From NCBI RefSeq assembly GCF_025994315.1, contig NZ_BAQE01000032.1: a DNA stretch of 64,000 bases; one strand, 5' to 3'. The notes beneath the pieces are model-generated. The model was not told the DNA's origin. It worked only from the letters and a program-made list of their open reading frames with translations, and searched no databases. Numbering within the stretch: the first letter of the stretch is position 1; the number at the start of each line of letters is the position of its first letter. The position numbers and the translations under genes are program-made. Positions 44,946-53,154 of the stretch are shown here, in pieces. This DNA is from Swaminathania salitolerans (lineage in GTDB: Bacteria > Pseudomonadota > Alphaproteobacteria > Acetobacterales > Acetobacteraceae).

Positions 44946-45536
44946 TCAGACGGATTTCATCGTCTCGGTCAGGGTCTGGAGAACCGCCGTGGGGTCCTTG
45001 TTCTCGAGAACGGCGACCTCGCTCACGAAACGTTCCTGTGCCGCTTCGAACAGCTTCCGTTCGCTGAAGCTGCCATCGAGGCTGTCGACATTGCGGCGCA
45101 GGTCGCGCAGAACCTCGGCAATCTGGATCAGATCGCCGGAGTTGATCTTCTCCTGATAGGCCACGGCGCGGCGTGCCCACATGCCTTTGCTGACATGCGG
45201 CTTTCCCTTGATGATCGACATCGCCTTGTCGACGATATCGCGGGTGACGATCTTCCGCAGCCCCGATTTACGCGCCTTCGAAAGCGGTATCCGCAGGGTC
45301 ATCTGGTTGCCGGGGAAAGAGATCTGGATGATCTCGAGCTTCGTCCCGGCAATCTCGTCAACCCCGATGCGATCGACCCGACCGACGCCATGTGCCGCAT
45401 AGACGATCGAGTCTCCTTCCTGGAACGGATCGTCATCTCCGGCATGAGAGTCGGCCTGTGTTGCGGTCAGCGCGGCGGCGCTACGCGCCATCGCGTCTGT
45501 CATGCCTCCCTTGGGAGGGGTTTTGAACGTGCTCAT
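44946..45536 (-). CDS. carD: CarD-family transcriptional regulator
   Basis: RNA polymerase-interacting regulator of 196 residues. An about 35-residue variable N-terminus precedes the RID (Tudor-like) domain starting FQEGDSIVYAAHGVGRVDRI, with FPGNQMTLRIPLSKARKSGLR. The helical DNA-binding C-terminus has WARRAVAYQEKINSGD and AEVLRDLRRN. CarD stabilises open complexes at many promoters, including rRNA promoters. It is monocistronic. Confidence 0.92.
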   Translation of the reverse strand: MSTFKTPPKGGMTDAMARSAAALTATQADSHAGDDDPFQEGDSIVYAAHGVGRVDRIGVDEIAGTKLEIIQISFPGNQMTLRIPLSKARKSGLRKIVTRDIVDKAMSIIKGKPHVSKGMWARRAVAYQEKINSGDLIQIAEVLRDLRRNVDSLDGSFSERKLFEAAQERFVSEVAVLENKDPTAVLQTLTETMKSV

Positions 45537-45646
45537 AACGCGATGTCATAGCAGAAAAACCACGATCTGTCTCGCCTCCTCGTATCGTGCGATAACGGGC
45601 GGGTTCACAGACGGGCGGCACCCGACTTCCGGGGCACCGCCCCCAA

Positions 45647-45707
45647 GGGCGCCTTCTTTTTCAGGCGTCCCTTTTCTGGCGCCCCTTTCTCAGGTGCTCC
45701 GTTTCCC
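45647..45707. repeat. Degenerate 14-16-bp tandem repeat after the bestrophin gene
   Basis: Four degraded copies of an AGGCGTCCCTTTTCT-like unit start at 45647, 45663, 45678 and 45692. The array ends 15 nt from the bestrophin stop codon (minus strand) and lies in the carD promoter-proximal gap. Confidence 0.6.
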
Positions 45708-45721
45708 GCTTTTGCCCTGTC

Positions 45722-46615
45722 TCAGGGCTGCACGCCCCGGCTGGCCGGGATGGGACCGCCGACGGCATCGCCGATCGGCTGGAGAAGATCGATCTCGATA
45801 TTGCGCGACATGGTGAGCATCGGCAGCGCATGTTTGCTTGGAACGAATGGCTCCTGCAGATCGCGACCGCTCTTGTCCAGAGCCTGGAACAGAAAGCCGA
45901 CGAGGCTCGAGCCCAGAGGCGTGATCCAGCCGAGAGTCTGCACCGTGGACAGGGGCAGTACGATGCAGAAAAGATGAACGACGAGCAGCGGCAGAACGGA
46001 GTACTGGACGGGGAGAGGGGTATTCTTGATCCGCTCCAGCCCACCCTGGGCGTTCGCCAGATCGGAGAGGATACGATCCACCGTACCGTGAACGGCGCCG
46101 TCGATATTCTTGATCGCCACCTCTTCCGCAACCCCGAGGCCGATTTCGTAAAGCAGGGCGTTGGGCTTGTTGTTGCGCGACATGACGCGCGCATACATGT
46201 CCGGGCTCAGAAGGCGCTTCGCATCCGGACCCTGCTCCGTGCCCGAAAGCGCCGTACGCAGAAGATAGGGATAGGCAGCCATCGCGCGGGCGAGATCGGG
46301 ACGTCCTCCAAGCAGGGTGGCCGCCTCACGGGCGAAAGACCGGCTGTTATTGGTGATCAGGCCCCACAGACTGCGACCTTCCCACCATCGGGCATAAGCG
46401 GCGTTGTTCCTGACACCCAGAAACAGGGCCAGGGCAGATCCCATGAGAGAAATCGGCAGAGAGGGCTGTTCCATCCATTCCTGATGAAACACCTGGTAGA
46501 GGATAACGACGACGAAGTCCCAGAGGGCGAGGATACCGAGCGGCAGGGCCGTCTCGCGTAACAGGATCCAAAGGCCGTAATTCTTATCGACGATCAAGAT
46601 GTCCCGATCCTTCAC
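45722..46615 (-). CDS. Bestrophin-family anion channel
   Basis: Integral membrane protein of the bestrophin/UPF0187 family, forming pentameric anion-selective or related channels. Hydrophobic segments lie at about 25-45, 55-72, 205-230 and 235-255. Family landmarks are an early Trp/Arg-rich region (GVRNNAAYARWWEGRSLWG) and LPLSTVQTLGWITPLGSSLVGFLF. Length is 297 and the start is a GTG. It is divergent from the formaldehyde dehydrogenase gene. Confidence 0.88.
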   Translation of the reverse strand: MKDRDILIVDKNYGLWILLRETALPLGILALWDFVVVILYQVFHQEWMEQPSLPISLMGSALALFLGVRNNAAYARWWEGRSLWGLITNNSRSFAREAATLLGGRPDLARAMAAYPYLLRTALSGTEQGPDAKRLLSPDMYARVMSRNNKPNALLYEIGLGVAEEVAIKNIDGAVHGTVDRILSDLANAQGGLERIKNTPLPVQYSVLPLLVVHLFCIVLPLSTVQTLGWITPLGSSLVGFLFQALDKSGRDLQEPFVPSKHALPMLTMSRNIEIDLLQPIGDAVGGPIPASRGVQP

Positions 46616-46730
46616 TTGTTCGATCTGTTCGAGCGTGCATCATAGCGAGCAGGCCCGCGATAAGATGCGTTAAAACAGTTATCGTCATGTGACTTATCAT
46701 GAATTTCCGCCGCACATGGAGAGAAGACCG

Positions 46731-47852
46731 ATGGATGTAATCGCCGCCCTGGCCCTCGAGGCGGGCCGCCCCCTCGAGATCGACACGGTGCAGCTCGAAG
46801 GCCCGCGTGCCGGTGAGGTTCTCGTCGAGATCAAGGCGACGGGACTGTGCCACACCGACAAGTTCACGCTTTCCGGCGCGGATCCCGAGGGGCTCTTTCC
46901 CGCCATTCTGGGGCATGAAGGTGCGGGGATCGTCCGCGAGGTCGGGCCGGGCGTGACCGGTCTCGTCCCGGGGGATCACGTCATTCCGCTCTACACGCCC
47001 GAATGCCGCAATTGCCCGTCCTGCCTCTCACGCAAGACCAATCTCTGCACGGCGATACGCGCGACACAGGGGAAGGGGCTCATGCCCGATGGCACGACCC
47101 GTTTTTCGTACAGGGGCAAGCCGGTCCATCATTATATGGGCTGCTCGACTTTCGCGAATTTCACGGTGATGCCGGAAATCGCTCTGGCCAAGGTGCGCAA
47201 GGACGCCCCGCTGGACAAGATCTGCTATATCGGCTGCGGGGTGACGACCGGGATAGGCGCCGTTCTGTTTACGGCGCAGGTCGAGGCCAATGCGACCGTC
47301 GTCGTGTTCGGGCTCGGCGGCATCGGGTTGAACGTGATCCAGGGCGCCCGCATGGTCGGCGCCCGCCAGATCATCGGTGTCGATCTCAATCCCGAACGTG
47401 CGGAGATCGCGCGCGGTTTCGGTATGACGGATTTCGTCAATCCTTCGGATCTCGGCCCGGATGGCGATCTTGTGGGACATCTGATCGAGCTGACCGGTGG
47501 CGGGGCGGATTACACGTTCGAATGTGTCGGCAACGTGAAGCTGATGAGGCAGGCGCTCGAATGTGCCCATCGTGGCTGGGGCGTCTCCTGCGTGATCGGC
47601 GTCGCAGGGGCCGGACAGGAGATCAGCACGCGGCCCTTCCAGCTCGTCACCGGGCGGAAATGGATCGGTTCGGCATTCGGCGGCGCGCGAGGCCGTACCG
47701 ACGTGCCCCGTATCGTGGATATGTACATGGAAGGGCGGATCGATATCGATTCGCTCATCACCCAGCATCTGAAGCTTTCCGAGATCAATCACGGGTTCGA
47801 CCTGATGAGCCAGGGCAAGTCGATCCGCTCCGTCGTGGAGTTCGACTCGTGA
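46731..47852 (+). CDS. frmA: S-(hydroxymethyl)glutathione dehydrogenase / class III alcohol dehydrogenase
   Basis: Oxidises the glutathione adduct of formaldehyde to S-formylglutathione with NAD. Zinc-dependent MDR: catalytic Cys40, His62 and Glu63 (GHEGAG), structural zinc cysteines at 92, 95, 98 and 106, and the Rossmann loop VFGLGGIGLNVIQGAR. GTTRFSYRGKPVHHYMGCSTFA is class III-specific. GGAGAG precedes ATG 46731, giving 373 residues. It overlaps fghA by GTGA, forming a detoxification unit. Confidence 0.94.
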   Translation: MDVIAALALEAGRPLEIDTVQLEGPRAGEVLVEIKATGLCHTDKFTLSGADPEGLFPAILGHEGAGIVREVGPGVTGLVPGDHVIPLYTPECRNCPSCLSRKTNLCTAIRATQGKGLMPDGTTRFSYRGKPVHHYMGCSTFANFTVMPEIALAKVRKDAPLDKICYIGCGVTTGIGAVLFTAQVEANATVVVFGLGGIGLNVIQGARMVGARQIIGVDLNPERAEIARGFGMTDFVNPSDLGPDGDLVGHLIELTGGGADYTFECVGNVKLMRQALECAHRGWGVSCVIGVAGAGQEISTRPFQLVTGRKWIGSAFGGARGRTDVPRIVDMYMEGRIDIDSLITQHLKLSEINHGFDLMSQGKSIRSVVEFDS

Positions 47853-48739
47853 CCGTTTCGGTACTCGAGACGCATCGGTGCCATGGCGGCGAGATGCGGG
47901 TCTTCCAGCACGACTCGGTCGCGCTCGGACTTCCCGCGCGTTTCTCGGTATTTCTGCCCTCTGCGGCGCTCGAGGGTGAGGCATCGCCCGTTCTCTTCCT
48001 GCTCGCCGGTCTCACCTGTACCCATGAGACGTTCCTGCAGAAATCGACGATCATCGCTCACGCTGCGACGCATGGGCTGATACTGGTCGCGCCCGACACA
48101 TCGCCGCGTGGGGCCGGTATCGAGGGCGAGGATGAAAGCTACGATCTGGGAACGGGCGCAGGGTTCTATCTCGATGCGACCCGATCGCCCTGGTCGTCGC
48201 ATTACCGGATGGGCCGCTACATCTCCGAAGAACTGCCCGCGCTGCTCGCTGAGGCGCCGGAGGTCCTGCCCGGCCTGTCTTCCGGCCCGGCCTCCGGCAA
48301 GGGAGAGAGAGCCTTCGGTATCATGGGTCATTCCATGGGAGGGCATGGCGCGCTCGTTCACGCGCTACGCAATGCCGGGCTCTGGCGCTCGGTCAGCGCC
48401 CTTGCGCCAATCGTTCATCCCTCGGTGGTTCCCTGGGGAGAAAAGGCCTTCAGCGCCTATCTCGGTTCCGATCGGAAGGCATGGTCCCGCTGGGATGCGG
48501 TGTCTCTCCTGAACGCCGGTCATCGTCATCCGACCGCAATCCTGATCGATCAGGGAACGTCCGACACGTTTCTATCGCAGGAATTGCGACCGGACCTGCT
48601 CGAGCAGGCGGCAGCCGATGCCGGGCAGGCGCTGACATTGCGCTATCACGACGGCTACGATCATTCCTACTGGTTCATCCAGACCGTGATCGCCGACCAT
48701 GTTGCGCATCACGCCGGAATACTGCGCGGTCGCGCATGA
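47849..48739 (+). CDS. fghA: S-formylglutathione hydrolase
   Basis: Hydrolyses S-formylglutathione to formate and glutathione, the second step of formaldehyde detoxification. Alpha/beta hydrolase with nucleophile motif GIMGHSMGGHGAL, N-terminal VFLPSAALEGEASPVLFLLAGLTCTHETF and C-terminal GYDHSYWFI with the catalytic His. It starts at a GTG overlapping the frmA stop. Length is 296. The 3' end overlaps the RNase T2 start by ATGA. Confidence 0.94.
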   Translation: MTVSVLETHRCHGGEMRVFQHDSVALGLPARFSVFLPSAALEGEASPVLFLLAGLTCTHETFLQKSTIIAHAATHGLILVAPDTSPRGAGIEGEDESYDLGTGAGFYLDATRSPWSSHYRMGRYISEELPALLAEAPEVLPGLSSGPASGKGERAFGIMGHSMGGHGALVHALRNAGLWRSVSALAPIVHPSVVPWGEKAFSAYLGSDRKAWSRWDAVSLLNAGHRHPTAILIDQGTSDTFLSQELRPDLLEQAAADAGQALTLRYHDGYDHSYWFIQTVIADHVAHHAGILRGRA

Positions 48740-49554
48740 AGCGGCTTTTTCTGTCTCTCGCCGTTCTGGCGACAGCCTCCTGTGCGACCGGCCCGGAACC
48801 CGATGCGTCGTTCACGGCGCAGCGCAATACCGATTTTTCGCATGAAACCCTTGCCCTGACCTGGCAGCCGGGATTTTGCACGACCGGCAAGGGATGCATG
48901 CCGGACCAGCCGGACACGCCCCTCATCGGCCTTCACGGATTATGGGCGTCCGAACCACACAGCCTCGAGGCTCGGGGCGTTCCGGTCGAGAAATGGTGGC
49001 AGAATGGCTGCGCCCTGCTCGGAGAGAGGGAAACCGCGCCCGTTCTCGATTCTGCCATGCAGGCCACGCTTTCCGAAATCGTGCCTCATATCGTGCCATC
49101 GCGTGCTTCGCCCTCCGGAGGCGCGTCGTCTCTCGTCGATCACGAATGGGGCAAGCATGGCGCCTGTTTCGGCTACAGGCCGGGGCCGTTCTTCGCCGAG
49201 GCGGTTTCCCTGCGGTTACGCTTCGCCCGCTCGCCTGTCGGAGCGTATCTGCGCGCCCGGCAGGGCACCCTGATCGAGCGGGACGCGCTCCTCGGCTTCT
49301 TCCGCAACGCAACGGGGGTTTCTCATGCGCGCGCGCTGCAACTGCGTTGCGAGAGGGACGATCGGGGGCGCATCGCGCTTACCCAGCTATGGTTCACGCT
49401 GAAGCCCGACCGGCTCGATACCTTCCCGGCCGGAGAAAGCTATCTCGAGGCGCCTCACGAACAGGGGAATTGTCCTGCGCAATTCTGGCTCAAGCGATGG
49501 GAGAAGACCGGGGCCGTCAACTCCGAGACGCTCCTGCCGCACGGGAACCTGTAA
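48736..49554 (+). CDS. Secreted RNase T2-family ribonuclease
   Basis: RNase T2/RNase I-type endoribonuclease that cleaves RNA through 2',3'-cyclic phosphates in the periplasm or outside. Both catalytic segments are intact: LIGLHGLWAS (CAS I, His67) and DHEWGKHGACFG (CAS II, Glu137 and His141). The N-terminus MKRLFLSLAVLATASCA is a signal sequence with a lipobox-like Cys16 (Thr at -3 is not ideal). Length is 272. The ATGA overlap with fghA is unexpected for this function. It is convergent with yjbQ. Confidence 0.9.
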   Translation: MKRLFLSLAVLATASCATGPEPDASFTAQRNTDFSHETLALTWQPGFCTTGKGCMPDQPDTPLIGLHGLWASEPHSLEARGVPVEKWWQNGCALLGERETAPVLDSAMQATLSEIVPHIVPSRASPSGGASSLVDHEWGKHGACFGYRPGPFFAEAVSLRLRFARSPVGAYLRARQGTLIERDALLGFFRNATGVSHARALQLRCERDDRGRIALTQLWFTLKPDRLDTFPAGESYLEAPHEQGNCPAQFWLKRWEKTGAVNSETLLPHGNL

Positions 49555-49557
49555 TCC

Positions 49558-49611
49558 GGATACCCGTCGCGCCTTCCTCCGCGCGCTTGGCACGCGGCGC
49601 GGGGCGCATCC
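49558..49611. terminator. Large imperfect inverted repeat between RNase T2 and yjbQ
   Basis: GGAT...CGCGCC pairs with GGCGCG...ATCC across 54 nt, with a second nested CGCG-rich stem. Its location between convergent genes suggests a shared terminator, though no T tract is present. Confidence 0.4.
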
Positions 49612-49621
49612 GATGGGTTTC

Positions 49622-50038
49622 CTACTGCCCCATCAGATGCAGGACGATCTCTCTCGTATGAGCTGCGCGTCGGTGCTCGAAGAGATAGAGCCCCTGCCAT
49701 GTGCCGAGAACGGGGCGGCCCCCCATGACCGGAATGCTGAGCTGAACCTGGGTCAGAACGGTGCGGATATGGGCCGGCATGTCGTCCGGGCCTTCGTAAT
49801 CATGTCGGTAGACCCGGCTCTCGGGCACGAGGTCCTCGAAATAATCCTCGATATCACGCTGTACCGTCGGGTCGGCATTTTCCTGCACGATGAGGGAGGC
49901 CGAGCTGTGGCGACACCACAGGGTCAGCAAGCCATCCTCTATCCCTGTCGTTCCGACCCAGTCGAGGACCGGCGCCGTGATCGTCGTGAGCCCCTTGCCG
50001 CGCGTTCTCAGCGTCAGTCGGTGGAAAGCCTGCTGCAT
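49622..50038 (-). CDS. YjbQ/UPF0047-family protein
   Basis: A 138-residue protein of the YjbQ family, some members of which show weak secondary thiamine-phosphate synthase activity. Diagnostic parts are LTLWCRHSSASLIVQENADP, a central HDYEGPDDMPAHIRTVL and GTWQGLYLFEHR near the C-terminus. It is cytosolic. The physiological role is not settled. Confidence 0.92.
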   Translation of the reverse strand: MQQAFHRLTLRTRGKGLTTITAPVLDWVGTTGIEDGLLTLWCRHSSASLIVQENADPTVQRDIEDYFEDLVPESRVYRHDYEGPDDMPAHIRTVLTQVQLSIPVMGGRPVLGTWQGLYLFEHRRAAHTREIVLHLMGQ

Positions 50039-50126
50039 GGTTGTTTCTCCGCGCGAATCCTGTGTCCCGGGCGGTCCCGGGACGGTATCGTAAGGAAGAG
50101 GAGGAGAGATCTTCTCCTCCCGGGAC

Positions 50127-51122
50127 TCAGCGCAGATACCCTACCAGGCGTTCCGCCTCGCTGACGATGGGGTCGGCGATCGCCCCGGCACGCTCGGCGC
50201 CCGAGCGGAGAATTGCTTCCAGATGGGGACGGTCCTCGAGCAGACGACGCGTTTCCCGGGCGACGGGTGCGAGCGTCTCCACCAGGAGTTCTGCCAGAGC
50301 GGATTTGAAGGGACCGAAACCCTGTCCGCCGAACTCCGAAAGCACATCATCGACCGGGCGCTCCGCCATCGCGGCATAGATGGTGACCAGATTTCTGGCC
50401 TCCGGTCGGGTTTCCAGCCCTTCCGCCTCGGAGGGGAGCGCATCGGCGTCGGATTTGGCCTTGCGGATCTTGAGCGCGATCTCGTCTGCCGTATCGGTCA
50501 GCTCGATACGGGACTGTGCGGACGGATCGGATTTCGACATCTTCTTCGTTCCGTCACGCAGACTCATCACGCGAGCCGCAGCCGGAGGAATGAGGGGCTC
50601 GATGACCGGGAAGAAATCGACGCCGTAATCGTGGTTGAATTTCGCCCCGATATCGTTCGCGATCTCGAGATGCTGCTTCTGATCGTCCCCGACCGGGACA
50701 CGCGTTGCGTGGAACGCATGGATATCGGCGGCCATCAGCGCCGGATAGACGAACAGCCCCGCCGAATGCTGCTCGCGATCCTTGCCGGCCTTCTCCTTGA
50801 ACTGGGTCATCCGGTTGAGCCAGCCGAGCCGGACGACGCAGTTGAAAATCCAGCCCAGACGCGCATGGGCGCTCACGGCCGACTGGTTGTACAGAACATG
50901 CCGCGAGGGATCGATTCCCGAAGCGATGAGGCAGGCCGCCTGCGCCAGACTATCGGTGCGAAGCTGCTGCGGATCGCGGAAGATCGTCAGGGCGTGCATG
51001 TCGACCAGACAGAACACGCAGTCATGGTCGTTCTGGAGTTTGACCCAGTTGCGGATCGCGCCCAGATAATTGCCGAGCTGCGGGACACCGGTGGGCTGAA
51101 TGCCCGAGAAAACACGTTGCAT
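50127..51122 (-). CDS. trpS: Tryptophanyl-tRNA synthetase
   Basis: Class I synthetase, 331 residues. The HIGH-equivalent is GIQPTGVPQLGNYLGA and the KMSKS loop is present as KKMSKS. DVQKQHLE-like and RARLGWIFN-type blocks also fit TrpRS. ATG at 51122 is the family start; the upstream open codons are unconserved. It is monocistronic and divergent from tdk. Confidence 0.94.
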   Translation of the reverse strand: MQRVFSGIQPTGVPQLGNYLGAIRNWVKLQNDHDCVFCLVDMHALTIFRDPQQLRTDSLAQAACLIASGIDPSRHVLYNQSAVSAHARLGWIFNCVVRLGWLNRMTQFKEKAGKDREQHSAGLFVYPALMAADIHAFHATRVPVGDDQKQHLEIANDIGAKFNHDYGVDFFPVIEPLIPPAAARVMSLRDGTKKMSKSDPSAQSRIELTDTADEIALKIRKAKSDADALPSEAEGLETRPEARNLVTIYAAMAERPVDDVLSEFGGQGFGPFKSALAELLVETLAPVARETRRLLEDRPHLEAILRSGAERAGAIADPIVSEAERLVGYLR

Positions 51123-51344
51123 GAGCGATGTTGTCGAATGCGGCGTCAGAGCGGTCAAGGGCAAAAATCCGTCACCGGGGCCTGTTGCGACAGAGACCGC
51201 CCTGGGGAATGCTTGTACGGGGCCGCCGGGATGGATGTCGCCCGCATTGCCTGCGCGGAACGATTGCCCGATCCGGTCGATTGAGGCTATGGCCAATCCG
51301 GTTCGCTCCCGGTGGAGGGAACGTCATAGAGAGAAGGAAGACAG

Positions 51345-51881
51345 GTGCGCGGAACTCTGACGGTCTTTGCCGGTCCCATGTTTGCCGGGAAGTCGGCCCG
51401 TCTCCTGCAATCCGCGTCGCTCGACGCTGCGACCCTGTGTCTGTCTCCCGCGTTCGATACGCGCTCGGGCGCGTCCATTCACAGCCGCACGGGACTCACC
51501 CATCCGGCCCGCCCGGTCTCCGCCTGGCCGGACGATGCCGGTGCCTATCGCCATCTGCTGCTCGATGAAGCCCATTTCATGGTCGCGCCCCATTACAGGG
51601 GCGACGTGGTGGACGATATCCGGAACGCGTTGTCGCAAGGTGTCACGATCTCCGTTGCGGGTCTGGACACGGATTATCTGCGCGAGGCGTTCGACGTCAT
51701 GACCCGGCTGCGCGGCTGTGCGGATCGTTTCGTTTCCCTTAAGGCGCGTTGCCATTGCTGCGGCTCTCCCGCGCGCTGGACGGCGAAGAAACGTCGTACG
51801 GGCCATAAGCTGGAAGCGGGGGACGACGATTTGTATGAGGCACGATGCGACGCCCACTGGTCCGCGCCGGAGGGCGCCTGA
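51345..51881 (+). CDS. tdk: Thymidine kinase (TK1 type)
   Basis: Phosphorylates thymidine in the salvage pathway. The Walker A is GPMFAGKS (10-17), Walker B-like LLLDEAHF (72-78), and GLDTDYLREAF is the lasso/base-binding region. A zinc site is suggested by Cys136, Cys139, Cys168 and His171, with His replacing the usual fourth Cys. At 178 residues it is short but complete. It starts at a GTG with GAAGGAAG upstream. It is divergent from trpS. Confidence 0.88.
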   Translation: MRGTLTVFAGPMFAGKSARLLQSASLDAATLCLSPAFDTRSGASIHSRTGLTHPARPVSAWPDDAGAYRHLLLDEAHFMVAPHYRGDVVDDIRNALSQGVTISVAGLDTDYLREAFDVMTRLRGCADRFVSLKARCHCCGSPARWTAKKRRTGHKLEAGDDDLYEARCDAHWSAPEGA

Positions 51882-51924
51882 ACGGCCCGGAGCGGTTTTT
51901 TTCCGGGTCTCGCCCGGGCCGTTC
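51880..51924. terminator. Long inverted repeat after tdk
   Basis: A perfect 11-bp stem (GAACGGCCCGG/CCGGGCCGTTC) encloses a 23-nt loop that contains seven T. It overlaps the tdk stop codon. A terminator formed by part of this structure is likely. Confidence 0.55.
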
Positions 51925-52158
51925 GTATCCTGCACGTCTCAGGAGAGTCCGTGCTCTACCCGTGGATTCGGCGCGTGGTCTGCAAGGCGCATGACGTAAG
52001 GCACGACCGGGAGATTGCCGACACCGTGAGCGTCCCGATACGGGTCCTTGCGCGCGCGCAAACGCTGTCGGAGGGCTGCATCGCAGACGCAACGGGATCA
52101 GGACGATCCGCCGCGCCGGTGATAGCCCCCGGTCATGGCCGCCAGTGACGGCTGCGGG

Positions 52159-52638
52159 TCAGGGTATCTGGCCCTTTGCAGAGAGCCCCTCGCGGAGGGC
52201 ATGGACATGGTTCGATCCCATCGGGGTCTGTCTTGCCCGGGCGAAGATTTCCGGGGTCATGACCGGGGCAGGGGTATCGCCCCCATTGCTTCCGGCGTCG
52301 TGATGTCCTCTCGCGATCAGCCAGTTGAGAATCAGCGCGAGCTGCGCGTCGCTCAACCGACCGAAGCCGGGCATCGAGAAGTTGTATTTCTGCCCGTTGG
52401 CGAGAATCTTCCCGTCAAGCCCGTAGAGCATGACATGGGCCAGATAGTCCCGACCTTCCGCCGTCTGTGCGATCAGATCGAGCCGTCCCACCAGAGGCGG
52501 GACCTCGCCCGGCATCCCATGGCCACCGTGATGACAGATGCCGCAATTGGGGCCGTAGAGCTTCTGACCGGCGCTCTTCTTGCCGCACCCCGTCAGAGCG
52601 AGGGCGACAAGCGAGAGAGCGGCGAGACGACGTCTCAT
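52159..52638 (-). CDS. c-type cytochrome lipoprotein
   Basis: A 159-residue monohaem cytochrome c with a signal peptide and lipobox (ALTGC, Cys18). The haem motif is CGICH (32-36), and Met89 in NFSMPGFGRLSD is a likely sixth ligand. The C-terminal 45 residues are a Gly/Asp/Pro-rich extension. It may carry electrons in the periplasm; no oxidase or dehydrogenase is nearby. It begins 1 nt after the FKBP stop, so the two lipoproteins are coupled. Confidence 0.85.
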   Translation of the reverse strand: MRRRLAALSLVALALTGCGKKSAGQKLYGPNCGICHHGGHGMPGEVPPLVGRLDLIAQTAEGRDYLAHVMLYGLDGKILANGQKYNFSMPGFGRLSDAQLALILNWLIARGHHDAGSNGGDTPAPVMTPEIFARARQTPMGSNHVHALREGLSAKGQIP

Positions 52639-52639
52639 G

Positions 52640-53128
52640 TTACTGTTCCTGGCCACCCAGACCCAGAAGCTGGATCTTGAAGACGAGCGGGCTGTTGGGC
52701 GGGATGATGCCCATCGAGCGCTTTCCGTATCCCAGCTCCGGGGGCACGTACAGCATCCAGCTATCGCCCACATGCATCATCGGCAGCGCCTCCATCCATC
52801 CCTTGACGAGGCCGTCCAGGGGCATCTGCATATAGGCGCCGTTTCCGTGCTGCTCGGAACTGTCGAAGATTCCTCCGTCGGGGAGGCGACCTTCGTAGAT
52901 CAGCATCATCATGCGTCCCTTAGACGGGGATTCCCCGTCCTTGGGGCCGGATTTCAGGACCTTGTAGGCAAGTCCGTCGGGCAGGGTCTTGACGCCGGGC
53001 TCGGCGCGGACTTTCGCCATGAACTGCTCGGGTGTGAGTTCGGGCTCCTCCTTCGGCCCGCCGCAGGCGGAGAGGGCGACGAGGGAGACGCCGAGTGTCA
53101 GGGACTTGAGAACGCGGGAGAGTGCCAT
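52640..53128 (-). CDS. FKBP-type peptidyl-prolyl isomerase lipoprotein
   Basis: Periplasmic peptidyl-prolyl isomerase with lipobox ALSAC (Cys22) followed by an acidic stretch. The FKBP core runs about 50-160, with LIYEGRLPDGGIFDSS and YVPPELGYGKRSMGIIPPNSPLVFKIQLL. It lies 26 nt downstream of argG and 1 nt upstream of the cytochrome gene. It may help fold envelope proteins; an assembly role for the linked cytochrome is inference only. Confidence 0.9.
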   Translation of the reverse strand: MALSRVLKSLTLGVSLVALSACGGPKEEPELTPEQFMAKVRAEPGVKTLPDGLAYKVLKSGPKDGESPSKGRMMMLIYEGRLPDGGIFDSSEQHGNGAYMQMPLDGLVKGWMEALPMMHVGDSWMLYVPPELGYGKRSMGIIPPNSPLVFKIQLLGLGGQEQ

Positions 53129-53154
53129 CGTGATCCTGTCTTTCGCTACGGGTC

